Shown here piece after piece: positions 13,182 through 22,636 of a DNA stretch of 49,115 nucleotides; within the stretch, counting starts at the first letter, position 1, and every line of letters starts with the position of its first letter. Under the pieces are notes generated by a model that saw nothing but the letters and a program-made list of their open reading frames with translations, was not told where the DNA came from and searched no databases. Origin of the DNA: an uncultured Marinobacter sp. (lineage in GTDB: Bacteria; Pseudomonadota; Gammaproteobacteria; Pseudomonadales; Oleiphilaceae); contig NZ_CAJXKQ010000035.1 in the NCBI RefSeq assembly GCF_913055835.1, forward strand, positions 1-49,115, given 5' to 3'. The translations under genes were made by a program, and so were the position numbers.

Positions 13182-16100
13182 TCAGAAGTCATCCGCGCGT
13201 TTCTGGGGCGCCGCTGCCAGCCCTGAACCACCCGCCTGGCCCGAAGCCTGCCGCTCGAGTTCCTTCTCGACGGCGTTAGAGGATTTGGCGAAGCGGGCCA
13301 ACAGGTTGTAGAGCACCGGGATGATAAACAGAGTGAGAGTTGTGGCGAAAATCAGCCCACCGAGGATCACCATGCCAATGGCCGCCCGACTCTCTGCGCC
13401 AGCGCCGGTTGCGATCACCAGGGGAACGGCACCGAAAATGGTCGATATGGTGGTCATCAGTACCGGCCGAAAGCGCAGGCAGGCGCCCTCCAGAATGGCA
13501 TCTCGCACCTCATAGCCCTTGTCCCGAAGCTGGTTAGCGAACTCCACAATCAGTATGCCGTTCTTGGCCATCAACCCCAGCAACATGATGATGCCTATCT
13601 GGCTGTATATATTGAGACTGATTCCGGTCCACCAGAGCGCCAGCAGAGCCCCGGTTACCGCCAGCGGCACCGATAACATGATGATCAGCGGATGGATCCA
13701 GCTTTCAAACTGGGCCGCAAGCACCAGGAACACGATGACGAAGGCCAGCGCAAAGGTAACGTAGATGGCCGCCGAGGATTCCTGGAATTCCCGGCTAAGG
13801 CCCTTGTAACTGACCCGGGCTTCCGGCGGCAGGTTATCCACAGCCAGGTTGTTCAGATAGGTCAATGCCGAACCAAGATCATAGCCATCAGCCAGGGAAG
13901 CACTGATGACCACGGCGGGGAGCCGATCGATACGGCGAAGGTCCGGGTTGGCGCCGATTTCCTGCACCGAAACCAGTGACTGCAACGGGATCAGGTTGCC
14001 GCCCTCACGGGGCCGCAGGAAAATCTGCCCGAGGTCGGCCGGCGTTGCCCGGTTGGCATCCTCGGCCTGGATGATCACATCATATTCCCGGCCCCGATCA
14101 ATGTAAGTGGTGACTTGCCGGGAGGCCAGCATGGTCTGCAGCGTAAGACCGACATCTTCCACCGTGATGTCCAGATCCGCCGCCCGCTCCCGGTCAATAT
14201 TGACCCGCAGCTCAGGCCGGGTCAGTTCGAAGTCGGTATCCAGGTTCTGCAGGTTCGGATTTTCCTTGGCCCGCTCCATGATCTCCTGACTCCAGGCCTG
14301 CACCGATTCATAGTCCGGACCCGCTACCACAAACTCGACTGCCTGGCTGAAACCCCGTTGGCCCAAACCCGGCGGATTCACGGCCACCGTCCGGATGCCA
14401 GACACATCGGCCAGTTTCCTGCGGATCTCGCTGGTTACTTCCTGCTGCTTGATGTCCCGGTCTTCCCAGGGCACGAGACCCATGATCAGGAACGCATTGT
14501 CCTCCTCACCACGGAACCCGACGATGGAGAGCAGGCGATTGGCGATGCCCTCATCCAGATAGGGCAGTAAAGACTCCTCCACCTGGCGGACGTAGTGATC
14601 GGTGTACTCCACCGTTGAACCGCGGGGTGCGCTGGTGGGCATGATGATCACGGCCCGGTCTTCGGTCGGCGCCAGTTCCTGGGGCAGTTTGGGGTAGACC
14701 ACGGCCGCAATGACCAGCCCAACCAGACCCAGGCCAAGCAACAGCCCCGGTTGCCTCAGGGAAAACTGCAACAGCCTGCGGTAACCATTGGTCAGGCCAT
14801 TCAGGACCTTCTCGCTGGCCGCCCAGAGACGATGTCCCTCCGCCGATTCCGGGCTGTGTCTGAGCCACTTGGAGCACAGCATCGGTGCCAGCGTCAGGGC
14901 AACGAGACTGGAAAACACCACCGCCGCAGCCAGGGTGAACCCGAATTCGGCAAACAACCGGCCGATATTGCCGCCCATGAACGAAATAGGTACGAACACG
15001 GCCACCAGGGTCAGGGTGGTGGCGATGACCGCAAAGGCGACCTGTTTTGCGCCCCTGTAGGCGGCAAGCAATGGCGGCTCACCTTCATCAATCCGACGCT
15101 GGATGTTTTCCAGCATCACGATGGCGTCGTCCACCACCAGTCCGATGGCCAGAATCACCGCCAAGAGGGTCAGTACGTTGATGGAAAAACCCAGAAAACC
15201 CAGGCCGATAAAGGCACCAATAACCGCCACCGGAATGGTCACCGCAGGAATCAGGGTGGCTCGCCAGGAACGCAGAAACAGGAAAATCACCAGGATAACC
15301 AGAGACACCGCGATGGCGAGCGTGGTGACCACTTCCTTGATCGAAGCCCGGATAAAAATGGATTCGTCGTAGCTTTCCGCGATGGTGACTTCCGGCGGCA
15401 GGGTCTCGCGAATCTTCTCCAGTTCAGCGCGAACCGCATCGGAAACGGCTACGGTGTTGGCCTTGGACTGCCGGATAACCCCCATGCCGATAGCCGTCTG
15501 GCCGTTGGCGCGCAGGCGGCTGACATCCGATTCCACGCCCATCTGGACATTGGCCACTTCCCCGAGTCGCAACAGATCATTGCCGTCGCGACGAATGACC
15601 AGCTCCCGGAACTGTTCCACATTCGACAACCGCCCCTCGGCACGAACTGTGAAATTTCGGGTGGACGAATCCACCGATCCGGCCGGCAACTCCACGTTGT
15701 TGGCGCGCAGGGCCCGTTCAACTTCCGCCACGGTGATATCACGGGCGGCAAGCCGCTCCCGATCCAGCCACACCCGGATGGCGTAGCGCCGTTCGCCACC
15801 GATACGCACGTCGGCGACACCGTCGAGCACCGACAATCGGTCCGCCAGAACCCGGTCGGCAAAATCACTCAGCTCGGCACTGTCCCAGACATCACTGCGC
15901 AGGGTCACCCACATCATCGGGCGGGCGTCGGAATCGGCTTTACGCACCACGGGCGGATCGGCTTCATCCGGCAGCTGGTTGGCTACCCGGGACACCGCAT
16001 CACGGACATCATTGGCAGCAATATCCACATCCCGGGCCGTGGTAAATTCAATACTGGTGCGGGATTCGCCCTGCTCGGTGGAAGATTCGATGGAACGAAT

Positions 16101-16328
16101 ACCCTCGATGCCACTAATCGCACCCTCGATCACCTGGGTGATCTGGGTATCCACCACCTCGGCGGCAGCGCCGGTGTAATCGGTAGAAATGGAAACCACG
16201 GGTGGGTCAATGTCCGGATATTCGCGCACCGGCAGGCCCAACAGGGCTGCCAGCCCGAATACCACGATCAGGAGACTGAGGACCGTGGCGAACACCGGCC
16301 GCTTGATGGAAACGTCTGAGAGGACCAC
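13182..16328 (-). CDS. RND-family multidrug efflux permease (HAE1 type)
   Basis: This is the inner-membrane proton-driven pump of a tripartite exporter. It has 1048 residues, normal for the AcrB/MexB class. It begins MVLSDVSIKRPVFATVLSLL, the usual first transmembrane helix. The proton-relay Asp pair is in GLVVDDAIVMLENIQRR in helix 4, and the second half repeats the pattern with helices at about 850-1020. It starts 3 bases after the adaptor gene. No outer-membrane channel gene is nearby, so it must use one encoded elsewhere. Substrate unknown. Confidence 0.95.
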   Translation of the reverse strand: MVLSDVSIKRPVFATVLSLLIVVFGLAALLGLPVREYPDIDPPVVSISTDYTGAAAEVVDTQITQVIEGAISGIEGIRSIESSTEQGESRTSIEFTTARDVDIAANDVRDAVSRVANQLPDEADPPVVRKADSDARPMMWVTLRSDVWDSAELSDFADRVLADRLSVLDGVADVRIGGERRYAIRVWLDRERLAARDITVAEVERALRANNVELPAGSVDSSTRNFTVRAEGRLSNVEQFRELVIRRDGNDLLRLGEVANVQMGVESDVSRLRANGQTAIGMGVIRQSKANTVAVSDAVRAELEKIRETLPPEVTIAESYDESIFIRASIKEVVTTLAIAVSLVILVIFLFLRSWRATLIPAVTIPVAVIGAFIGLGFLGFSINVLTLLAVILAIGLVVDDAIVMLENIQRRIDEGEPPLLAAYRGAKQVAFAVIATTLTLVAVFVPISFMGGNIGRLFAEFGFTLAAAVVFSSLVALTLAPMLCSKWLRHSPESAEGHRLWAASEKVLNGLTNGYRRLLQFSLRQPGLLLGLGLVGLVIAAVVYPKLPQELAPTEDRAVIIMPTSAPRGSTVEYTDHYVRQVEESLLPYLDEGIANRLLSIVGFRGEEDNAFLIMGLVPWEDRDIKQQEVTSEIRRKLADVSGIRTVAVNPPGLGQRGFSQAVEFVVAGPDYESVQAWSQEIMERAKENPNLQNLDTDFELTRPELRVNIDRERAADLDITVEDVGLTLQTMLASRQVTTYIDRGREYDVIIQAEDANRATPADLGQIFLRPREGGNLIPLQSLVSVQEIGANPDLRRIDRLPAVVISASLADGYDLGSALTYLNNLAVDNLPPEARVSYKGLSREFQESSAAIYVTFALAFVIVFLVLAAQFESWIHPLIIMLSVPLAVTGALLALWWTGISLNIYSQIGIIMLLGLMAKNGILIVEFANQLRDKGYEVRDAILEGACLRFRPVLMTTISTIFGAVPLVIATGAGAESRAAIGMVILGGLIFATTLTLFIIPVLYNLLARFAKSSNAVEKELERQASGQAGGSGLAAAPQKRADDF
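13834..13842 (+). promoter_or_regulatory. DnaA box (perfect 9-mer) inside the RND gene
   Basis: TTATCCACA lies within codons of the RND permease. It may be chance, but see the finding on DnaA box number. Confidence 0.35.
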
Positions 16329-16331
16329 CGG

Positions 16332-17426
16332 TTACGACTCCCTGGCGCTGATAAATCGGTTCTCCGGAATGGCTTTGTCACTCTCCAGTACCCGAACCCG
16401 GTCCCCGCTGCTGAGCCTGTCCTGACCGGTCACAATCACCGGGTCTTCCAGACTCAACCCCGTCGACACTTCCACAAAACCCGGCATGCGCGAACCCAAG
16501 TTGACTGAAACCCGCCGGGCGACGCCGTCTTCAGCCACAAACACATACTGTTCGTCACCTCGGATCATCACCGCCTGTTCCGGGATCACCAGGGCTTCCC
16601 GTTCCCGGAGCGTCAGGGTGGCGGACATAAACTGCCCCGGCCGGAGCAGGCCATCCGGATTATCGATCAATGCCCGCACCGGCAATGATCTGCTCAGTTC
16701 ACTGACGCGCGAACCGAGTTCAACCAGCTGGCCGGAAAACGCCTGGTCCGGATAGGCGGGCGACACCCCACGAACCTGTTGTCCGAGACTTACCTGCCCG
16801 AGAAAACGTTCCGGAATGGAAAAACCAAGTTCCATACGGTCAGTGGTATCCAGAGTGGTCACCGAGGTTCCGGCAGTGATATAGGCACCAACGCTGATAT
16901 CACTGAGCCCAACCACGCCGGTGAACGGCGCCTCAATGCGGTGGTTTTCCAGACGGACCCTTGCCGACTGTCTCTGTGCCTCCGCCACATCGACGGCCGT
17001 TCTCAGCTCGTCCACCTGAGACTGGGAAATACTGTTATTGGAACGCAACCGCTGTGCTCTTTCGAGCTGCCTGCGTGCATCCGCCAATTGAGCTTCGATC
17101 ACCTGCAGATCCGCCCTGGCCTGGCGATCGTCAAGTCGTAAAAGCACATCACCCTGCTCGACCCGGCGGCCGGTTTCCAGATTCAGTTCCACCACCCGGC
17201 CACTGACTTCCGTGGTCAACTCCACCGCATTCAGGGCCTTCAGACTGCCAACGGCGTTGACCACATCCCGCACCATCTCCATCTTCGGAAGAAGCGTGTT
17301 GACGGCACTGGCAGGACGCTCACCACCGCTCTGAGCGGCAGTGCCCTCATCCAGATTCTGGTACACAAAGGCACCGCCCATAGCCACTGCCACCAGTACC
17401 AACGCAATCAACCACTGTTTCCACAT
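16332..17426 (-). CDS. RND efflux periplasmic adaptor (membrane fusion protein)
   Basis: The adaptor bridges the RND pump to an outer-membrane channel. It has 364 residues with an N-terminal anchor helix (about residues 5-22). The barrel-sandwich/lipoyl halves are VELTTEVSGRVVELNLETGRRVEQGDVLLRLDD and later HRIEAPFTGVVGLSDI, and a coiled-coil hairpin (about 110-155) rich in Gln/Arg/Ala lies between them. It is immediately upstream of the pump gene and downstream of the lipoprotein gene on the same strand, so they probably form an operon. Confidence 0.94.
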   Translation of the reverse strand: MWKQWLIALVLVAVAMGGAFVYQNLDEGTAAQSGGERPASAVNTLLPKMEMVRDVVNAVGSLKALNAVELTTEVSGRVVELNLETGRRVEQGDVLLRLDDRQARADLQVIEAQLADARRQLERAQRLRSNNSISQSQVDELRTAVDVAEAQRQSARVRLENHRIEAPFTGVVGLSDISVGAYITAGTSVTTLDTTDRMELGFSIPERFLGQVSLGQQVRGVSPAYPDQAFSGQLVELGSRVSELSRSLPVRALIDNPDGLLRPGQFMSATLTLREREALVIPEQAVMIRGDEQYVFVAEDGVARRVSVNLGSRMPGFVEVSTGLSLEDPVIVTGQDRLSSGDRVRVLESDKAIPENRFISARES

Positions 17427-17465
17427 AGGACTTCCAGATTTTTCCAGTTCTCGGTTTGTCGTCTG

Positions 17466-18026
17466 TTACTTCTTCTGGATCACCAGTACCACCTCACCCA
17501 CGTCGATTCCCCACTTGCTCATGGTGGTCTGGTTAATCAGCGTGTCGGGCGTGATCAGGTACATCCAGTCGTCCATCCGCACATCCAGCGTACCGTCACC
17601 GTATGACACACGAAGGACATAATTCATGTGAATGGCGTTCCCGCGCCAGCGCATGGTTCCAGGTTCAACCACATCGCCAGCATCGGCGTGGTATCCGTCT
17701 TCCGCGGGCGTCAGGGTCCACACCCGGGTCTGGACCTCGCCGTCGTTGAAGCGGAACACTTCATCCAGGGTGCCCACCCCTTCATCATCCCATGACGCGG
17801 AAATATCCGCATCAAAGGTACGAATCACCTCACCGGAAAAATTCTTGACCACACCCCGGGCAGAAAGTTCGCCGGTAAAGAACTCTTCGGGAACCAGCTC
17901 AGGCGTGCGGTCTGCGTAATCCTCGAGGGAGGGACTGGCACAGCCACTGAGCACCAGTGCCGAAGTCAGTACCCAGAGTATAGGCGTCGACAGGCGTTTC
18001 GATATCTCGGTTAACAGGCTTTGCAT
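17466..18026 (-). CDS. DUF3833-like lipoprotein
   Basis: The 186-residue product has a lipoprotein signal: a hydrophobic stretch at about residues 13-27 ending in LSGC, with the Cys near residue 29. The mature part is beta-rich with conserved pieces such as EEFFTGELSARGVVKNFSGEV and DDWMYLI, which I recognise as the DUF3833 family of unknown function. It is the first gene before the RND adaptor, 39 bases away. A role with the pump is possible but unproven. Confidence 0.8.
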   Translation of the reverse strand: MQSLLTEISKRLSTPILWVLTSALVLSGCASPSLEDYADRTPELVPEEFFTGELSARGVVKNFSGEVIRTFDADISASWDDEGVGTLDEVFRFNDGEVQTRVWTLTPAEDGYHADAGDVVEPGTMRWRGNAIHMNYVLRVSYGDGTLDVRMDDWMYLITPDTLINQTTMSKWGIDVGEVVLVIQKK

Positions 18027-18272
18027 GACTTTTACACTCTCTGAACGGGAATATTTGGGAACCTTTGGCGCAAGGAAATACGCCGCTACCGGTTTTAACG
18101 ATCATTACCCGGAATCAACAGTCTCTGCTACGTCATCTCGGCCAATTGTCCATTCTGACAGTGTGCCCGGCGCTTTTCGTCAATGGCAGTGCCCGGCTAT
18201 TGGCGTAAAACGACCGGTATTGGGCGTCGATTGCCCTGCTGAGATTTCTGGATAGACACTGAGGACTCCGCT

Positions 18273-20093
18273 ATGCCGGTCTATAAAGCGCCCCTGCGCG
18301 ACATGAAATTCCTGTTGAACGAGGTGTTCGACTACCCGGGCCATTACGCCACCCTGGCCAGTGGGGAAAACGCCACGCCCGACATCGTGGATGCGATTCT
18401 GGGAGAATGCGCGAAATTCTGTGAGGAAGTGCTGAGCCCCCTCTACCTCTCCGGAGACGAGGAAGGCTGCAGACTCGATAACGGTGAGGTCACCACACCT
18501 GCCGGTTACCGCGACGCCTACCAGCAATACGCCATGGGTGGCTGGCAGGGACTTTCCGCACCGGAAGAATATGGCGGCCAGGGCCTCCCCGCCTCCATGG
18601 GGCTGCTGAAGCAGGAAATGATGGGCACCGCCAACTGGCCCTTCTCCATGTACCCTGGTTTGTCCCTGGGTGCCATGAACACCATTTTCCTGCACGGTTC
18701 CGAGGACCAGAAACAGACCTACCTCGCACCACTGACAGAAGGCCGCTGGGCCGGCACCATGTGCCTGACCGAACCCCAGTGCGGCACCGATCTGGGCCAG
18801 GTAAAGACCAAGGCCGAACCCCAGGCCGACGGCAGTTACCGTCTGACGGGCACCAAGATTTTCATCTCCTCCGGCGACCACGATCTGACCGAAAACATTG
18901 TCCACATCGTGCTGGCCCGTCTGCCGGATGCTCCCAAGGGCACCCGGGGCATCAGCCTGTTCATCGTGCCCAAATTCCTGCCGGACAGCCAGGGCGGCGT
19001 GGGCGAACGCAACGCGGTGGTCTGCGGCAGCCTGGAAAAGAAAATGGGCATCAAGGCCTCGGCCACCTGTGTGCTGAATTTCGACGGGGCCACCGGTTAT
19101 CTGATCGGGCCCGAGAATGAAGGCCTCAACTGCATGTTCACCTTCATGAACACCGCCCGGATCGGCACCGCCATCCAGGGTGTCGGGCCGGCAGAGCTGT
19201 CCTATCAATGGGCGCTGGCCTATGCCAAGGACAGGCGCTCCATGCGGGCTCTGTCTGGCAAGAAAGAACCGGACCAGGTGGCCGACAGCCTGATTCATCA
19301 TGCCGATGTGCGCCGGATGCTGCTGACCCAAAAGGCCATCGCCGAAGGCGGCCGGGCCATGCTTTATTACGCGGCCCGGCTGGCCGATCACATGGTCGAG
19401 GGATTCACCGAAGGCGACAAGAAAAAGGCGGAGAAATACGACGACAAGCTCGGCTTCCTGACACCGATACTGAAGGGCTTTCTCACCGAACTCGGGTGCG
19501 AGGCGGCCAACCTGGGGGTTCAGGTTTTTGGCGGCCACGGTTACATCCGCGAGCACGGGATGGAGCAGATTGTCCGGGATACCCGCATCGCCACCCTGTA
19601 CGAGGGCACTACCGGTATACAGGCACTGGACCTGTTGGGGCGAAAGGTCTTGCTGATGACCCAGGGCGGCGCAGTCCGCGAATTCACCCTGAAGATTGCC
19701 AATTTTGCCCGCAAGCATCTCGCCGACAAGCGGCTGCGACCCTGGGCCCTTGAGCTGCTAAAGCTGACCGGGCAGTGGAACCTGTTGACGGTCCGGATCA
19801 TGCTGGCGGCCCGCAAGGACCGGGACGTGGTGAGCTCTGCAGCCTATGATTTCCTGATGTACAGCGGCTACGTCACCATGGCTTATATCTGGCTGCGCCA
19901 GGCTGCCGTGGCTGTGGATAAACTCGATAACGGTGGTGAGGAGTCGGAGGGATTCTACCGGGCCAAACTCGGAACTACCGAATTCTATTTTGAGCGCTTG
20001 CTGCCCCGCGCCCAGAGCCACGCTGCCAGCATGCTCAGCCCGAGCAAGAATCTGATGCAACTGGATGCCGAGGATCTGGCCTTTACCGGATAA
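18273..20093 (+). CDS. Acyl-CoA dehydrogenase (DmdC/FadE-like, long form)
   Basis: This FAD enzyme oxidises an acyl-CoA to the enoyl-CoA. At 606 residues it is the longer type with an additional C-terminal domain. It opens MPVYKAPLRDMKFLLNEVF, as in 3-methylmercaptopropionyl-CoA dehydrogenase-like proteins. TMCLTEPQCGTDLG is the FAD-binding stretch. The catalytic base is Glu444 in YEGTTGIQALDLLGRK. Gene context does not reveal the substrate, which could be fatty acyl-CoA. A good terminator follows. Confidence 0.9.
   Translation: MPVYKAPLRDMKFLLNEVFDYPGHYATLASGENATPDIVDAILGECAKFCEEVLSPLYLSGDEEGCRLDNGEVTTPAGYRDAYQQYAMGGWQGLSAPEEYGGQGLPASMGLLKQEMMGTANWPFSMYPGLSLGAMNTIFLHGSEDQKQTYLAPLTEGRWAGTMCLTEPQCGTDLGQVKTKAEPQADGSYRLTGTKIFISSGDHDLTENIVHIVLARLPDAPKGTRGISLFIVPKFLPDSQGGVGERNAVVCGSLEKKMGIKASATCVLNFDGATGYLIGPENEGLNCMFTFMNTARIGTAIQGVGPAELSYQWALAYAKDRRSMRALSGKKEPDQVADSLIHHADVRRMLLTQKAIAEGGRAMLYYAARLADHMVEGFTEGDKKKAEKYDDKLGFLTPILKGFLTELGCEAANLGVQVFGGHGYIREHGMEQIVRDTRIATLYEGTTGIQALDLLGRKVLLMTQGGAVREFTLKIANFARKHLADKRLRPWALELLKLTGQWNLLTVRIMLAARKDRDVVSSAAYDFLMYSGYVTMAYIWLRQAAVAVDKLDNGGEESEGFYRAKLGTTEFYFERLLPRAQSHAASMLSPSKNLMQLDAEDLAFTG
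19913..19921 (-). promoter_or_regulatory. DnaA box (perfect 9-mer) inside the acyl-CoA dehydrogenase gene
   Basis: TGTGGATAA is a perfect copy on the minus strand, in codons for VDKL. Confidence 0.35.
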
Positions 20094-20112
20094 GCTATCC
20101 GGTCTCTCCTGC

Positions 20113-20138
20113 TCCCGGGCCTCGCCCGGGATTTTTTT
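20113..20138 (+). terminator. Rho-independent terminator after the acyl-CoA dehydrogenase
   Basis: A perfect 8-bp stem (TCCCGGGC / GCCCGGGA) with a 3-base loop is followed by seven T. It lies 20 bases after the stop codon and separates this gene from ectD. Confidence 0.88.
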
Positions 20139-20257
20139 GCCCTTGAAATACTCCCGCCCGACCCCACCTCACAGGTGCACTTCCGCTTCGGAGTTAATAA
20201 CTTACTGAATTAAATGAAAAACCTTTGAATTCGTGAATAAAAGAAGGAGGTTCGAAT

Positions 20258-21193
20258 ATGGACACTCGTGCTGACGACTTTTATCCAACCCGCCTGGAAC
20301 GTCCGACCAAGAGCTTTGAGCGCAAGGACCCCGTGGTACACAGCAGCGGTTCGCACCGAACCGACGGACCGCTGAGTGAAGCCGAGCTGGCGCAGTATGA
20401 ACGCGACGGCTTTCTGGTGTTCAACAGCTTCCTCGACCAAAACACTGTTCGTCAGTTCCGGGAGGATCTCCGGGCCTACGAAGACGATGAAAGCATCCTT
20501 CGTTCTGAGGGCACCATCACCGAGCCCGGCAAGCAGGAAATACGCTCGATTTTCGGCATTCACGAACTCTCGGATCGATTCGACCGGCTGACCCGGGATC
20601 CGAAGATTCTGGCAATGGTACGCCAGCTTCTGGGCAGTGAAGCCTATATCCACCAGTCCCGGATTAACTTCAAACCCGGCTTCCACGGCAAAGGCTTTGA
20701 CTGGCACTCCGATTTCGAGACCTGGCATGCCGAGGATGGGATGCCCCGTATGCGTGCTGTCAGTTTTTCTATCGCCCTTACCGACAACACGCCTTTCAAT
20801 GGCCCGTTGATGCTGATTCCCGGCTCCCACAAGACCTTTGTGCCCTGTGTCGGACGCACGCCAGAAGACAATTACCAGTCGTCCCTGAAAAAGCAGGAAC
20901 TGGGCGTTCCCAACGATCGTGACCTGGCCGCCATGGCGGACCAATACGGAATCAAGGCGCCCACAGGTGCCGCAGGCTCTTTGATCATCTTCGAGTGCAA
21001 TACACTGCATGCCTCGAACGCCAATATGTCGCCCTGGCCCCGCAGCAACCTGTTCTTTGTCTATAACAGTGTGGAAAACCAGCTCCAGGCCCCATTCTGC
21101 GGCAACAAACCACGGCCGGATTTCCTGGGCAATCGCAGTAACACCGAGGCTCTGGTGCCAGTTTCAGAGGACGAACGCCGGAAAACCGGTTAA
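20258..21193 (+). CDS. ectD: Ectoine hydroxylase
   Basis: EctD is an Fe(II)/2-oxoglutarate dioxygenase that turns ectoine into 5-hydroxyectoine, a compatible solute. The protein has 311 residues. The iron ligands are His150 and Asp152 in the EctD signature FDWHSDFETWHAEDGMP, and His251 in NTLHASNANMSPWPRSN. The close match to the known EctD signature separates it from general phytanoyl-CoA hydroxylases. A strong ribosome site (AAGGAGG) precedes the ATG. ectABC is not in the window, so ectoine synthesis must be encoded elsewhere. It converges on mnmE with 2 bases between stop codons. Confidence 0.96.
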   Translation: MDTRADDFYPTRLERPTKSFERKDPVVHSSGSHRTDGPLSEAELAQYERDGFLVFNSFLDQNTVRQFREDLRAYEDDESILRSEGTITEPGKQEIRSIFGIHELSDRFDRLTRDPKILAMVRQLLGSEAYIHQSRINFKPGFHGKGFDWHSDFETWHAEDGMPRMRAVSFSIALTDNTPFNGPLMLIPGSHKTFVPCVGRTPEDNYQSSLKKQELGVPNDRDLAAMADQYGIKAPTGAAGSLIIFECNTLHASNANMSPWPRSNLFFVYNSVENQLQAPFCGNKPRPDFLGNRSNTEALVPVSEDERRKTG

Positions 21194-21195
21194 CG

Positions 21196-22566
21196 CTACT
21201 TACCGATGCAGAAGCTGCTGAAAATCTTGCCGAGAAGCTCATCCGGGGTAAGGTGCCCGGTGATCTCGCCCAGGCTATCCTGGGCTGCCCGCAGATCTTC
21301 AGCCAGTAACTCACCGGCTCCAAACCCTTCCAGCTGGCTCTGGCCCTGAATCAGCAGGGCCTGGGCCCGCTCCAGGGCGTCCAGGTGGCGACGGCGGGCC
21401 AGAAATCCGCCTTCGGTGGTACTGGCAAACCCCATGCACTGTTTGAGATGGTCCCGGAGAATCTCCAAACCTTCGGCAGACTTTGCCGCCAAACGGATAA
21501 CCGGTGCTCTCTGGTGGTCTTCGGCACTGATCCCGACCGTTTCGCCGGACAGATCCACTTTGTTGCGAATCACCGTCACCGGCGCGTTGGCCGGTAACTG
21601 GTCAATAAAGTCCGGCCAGATTTCATGGGGACTGGTTTTGTCGGTAGTGGTGGCATCCACCATCAGAAGAATGCGGTCGGCCTGTCGGATTTCATCCCAG
21701 GCCCGGGCGATTCCTATCTGCTCCACTTCATCCGGACTGTCCCGCAGACCTGCGGTATCGATAATGTGCAGCGGCATGCCATCGATGTGGATATGCTCCC
21801 TCAGGACATCGCGGGTGGTTCCCTCAATGGCGGTTACAATCGCAGCCTCGCGACCGGCCAGGGCATTAAGCAGGCTGGATTTGCCGGCATTGGGCCTGCC
21901 GGCGATGACCACTTTCATGCCATCGCGCAGAATGGTTCCCTGCTGGGCCTCGGCCAGGATTTTCTCCAGCCGGTCCAGCAGATTCTGAAGATCGCTGGCC
22001 ACCTTGCCATCGGCCAGGAAATCGATCTCCTCCTCGGGAAAATCGATGGCTGCCTCAACGTAGATCCGCAGGTGTGTTACCGCATCCACCAGATCTTCTA
22101 TCTGCCGGGAGAACACCCCCTGCATGGAGCGAACGGCACAGCGGGCGGCCTGTTCCGAGCTGCTTTCAATCAGATCGGCAATGGCCTCGGCCTGGGCCAG
22201 ATCCAGTTTGTCGTTCAGAAACGCCCGCTCGGAAAACTCACCGGGGCGGGCCAGTCTTGCCCCCTGGCTGCAAACTTCCCGAAGCAAAAGATCGAGAATC
22301 ACGGTGCCCCCGTGGCCCTGGAGCTCGAAGACATCCTCACCGGTGAACGAATGGGGGTTGGGGAAAAACAGCCCGATGCCCTCATCGATCAGTTCGCCCT
22401 GATTGTCATGAAACGGGCCGTAATGGGCATAACGTGGTTTGGGCTCGAACCCCAGCATCTGTTGGGCAATAGCCCGAGCCTTGGGACCGGACACGCGAAC
22501 GATACCGACCCCGGCCTGTCCGGGCGCGGTGGCTATGGCTGCAATGGTGTCAGAACTCTGGCTCAT
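21196..22566 (-). CDS. mnmE: tRNA modification GTPase MnmE (TrmE)
   Basis: This GTPase partners with MnmG in U34 wobble modification. It has 456 residues: an N-terminal tetrahydrofolate-binding domain, a helical domain, and a G domain with G1 GRPNAGKSS (about 219-227), GTTRD (G2), DTAGLRDS (G3) and NKVDL (G4). The C-terminus ends FCIGK with the conserved Cys. A perfect DnaA box sits 4 bases upstream of the ATG. In many relatives it adjoins mnmG; here they are 11 kb apart. Confidence 0.98.
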   Translation of the reverse strand: MSQSSDTIAAIATAPGQAGVGIVRVSGPKARAIAQQMLGFEPKPRYAHYGPFHDNQGELIDEGIGLFFPNPHSFTGEDVFELQGHGGTVILDLLLREVCSQGARLARPGEFSERAFLNDKLDLAQAEAIADLIESSSEQAARCAVRSMQGVFSRQIEDLVDAVTHLRIYVEAAIDFPEEEIDFLADGKVASDLQNLLDRLEKILAEAQQGTILRDGMKVVIAGRPNAGKSSLLNALAGREAAIVTAIEGTTRDVLREHIHIDGMPLHIIDTAGLRDSPDEVEQIGIARAWDEIRQADRILLMVDATTTDKTSPHEIWPDFIDQLPANAPVTVIRNKVDLSGETVGISAEDHQRAPVIRLAAKSAEGLEILRDHLKQCMGFASTTEGGFLARRRHLDALERAQALLIQGQSQLEGFGAGELLAEDLRAAQDSLGEITGHLTPDELLGKIFSSFCIGK

Positions 22567-22569
22567 GTT

Positions 22570-22578
22570 TTATCCACA
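22570..22578 (+). promoter_or_regulatory. DnaA box (perfect 9-mer) upstream of mnmE
   Basis: TTATCCACA lies immediately before the mnmE start codon, in the short gap between yidC and mnmE. It could affect mnmE expression or titrate DnaA; no function can be shown from sequence. Confidence 0.55.
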
Positions 22579-22590
22579 GGCTGAAAACAA

Positions 22591-22615
22591 CAAAGGCTCC
22601 ACACAGGAGCCTTTG
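22591..22615 (-). terminator. Terminator of the rpmH-rnpA-yidD-yidC operon
   Basis: On the minus strand a perfect 10-bp stem (CAAAGGCTCC / GGAGCCTTTG) with a 5-base loop is followed by a T-rich tail TTGTTTTC. It lies 21 bases past the yidC stop and before mnmE, so mnmE probably needs some read-through or its own promoter. Confidence 0.8.
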
Positions 22616-22636
22616 CCGGGTCGGTTCGGGCACCGG

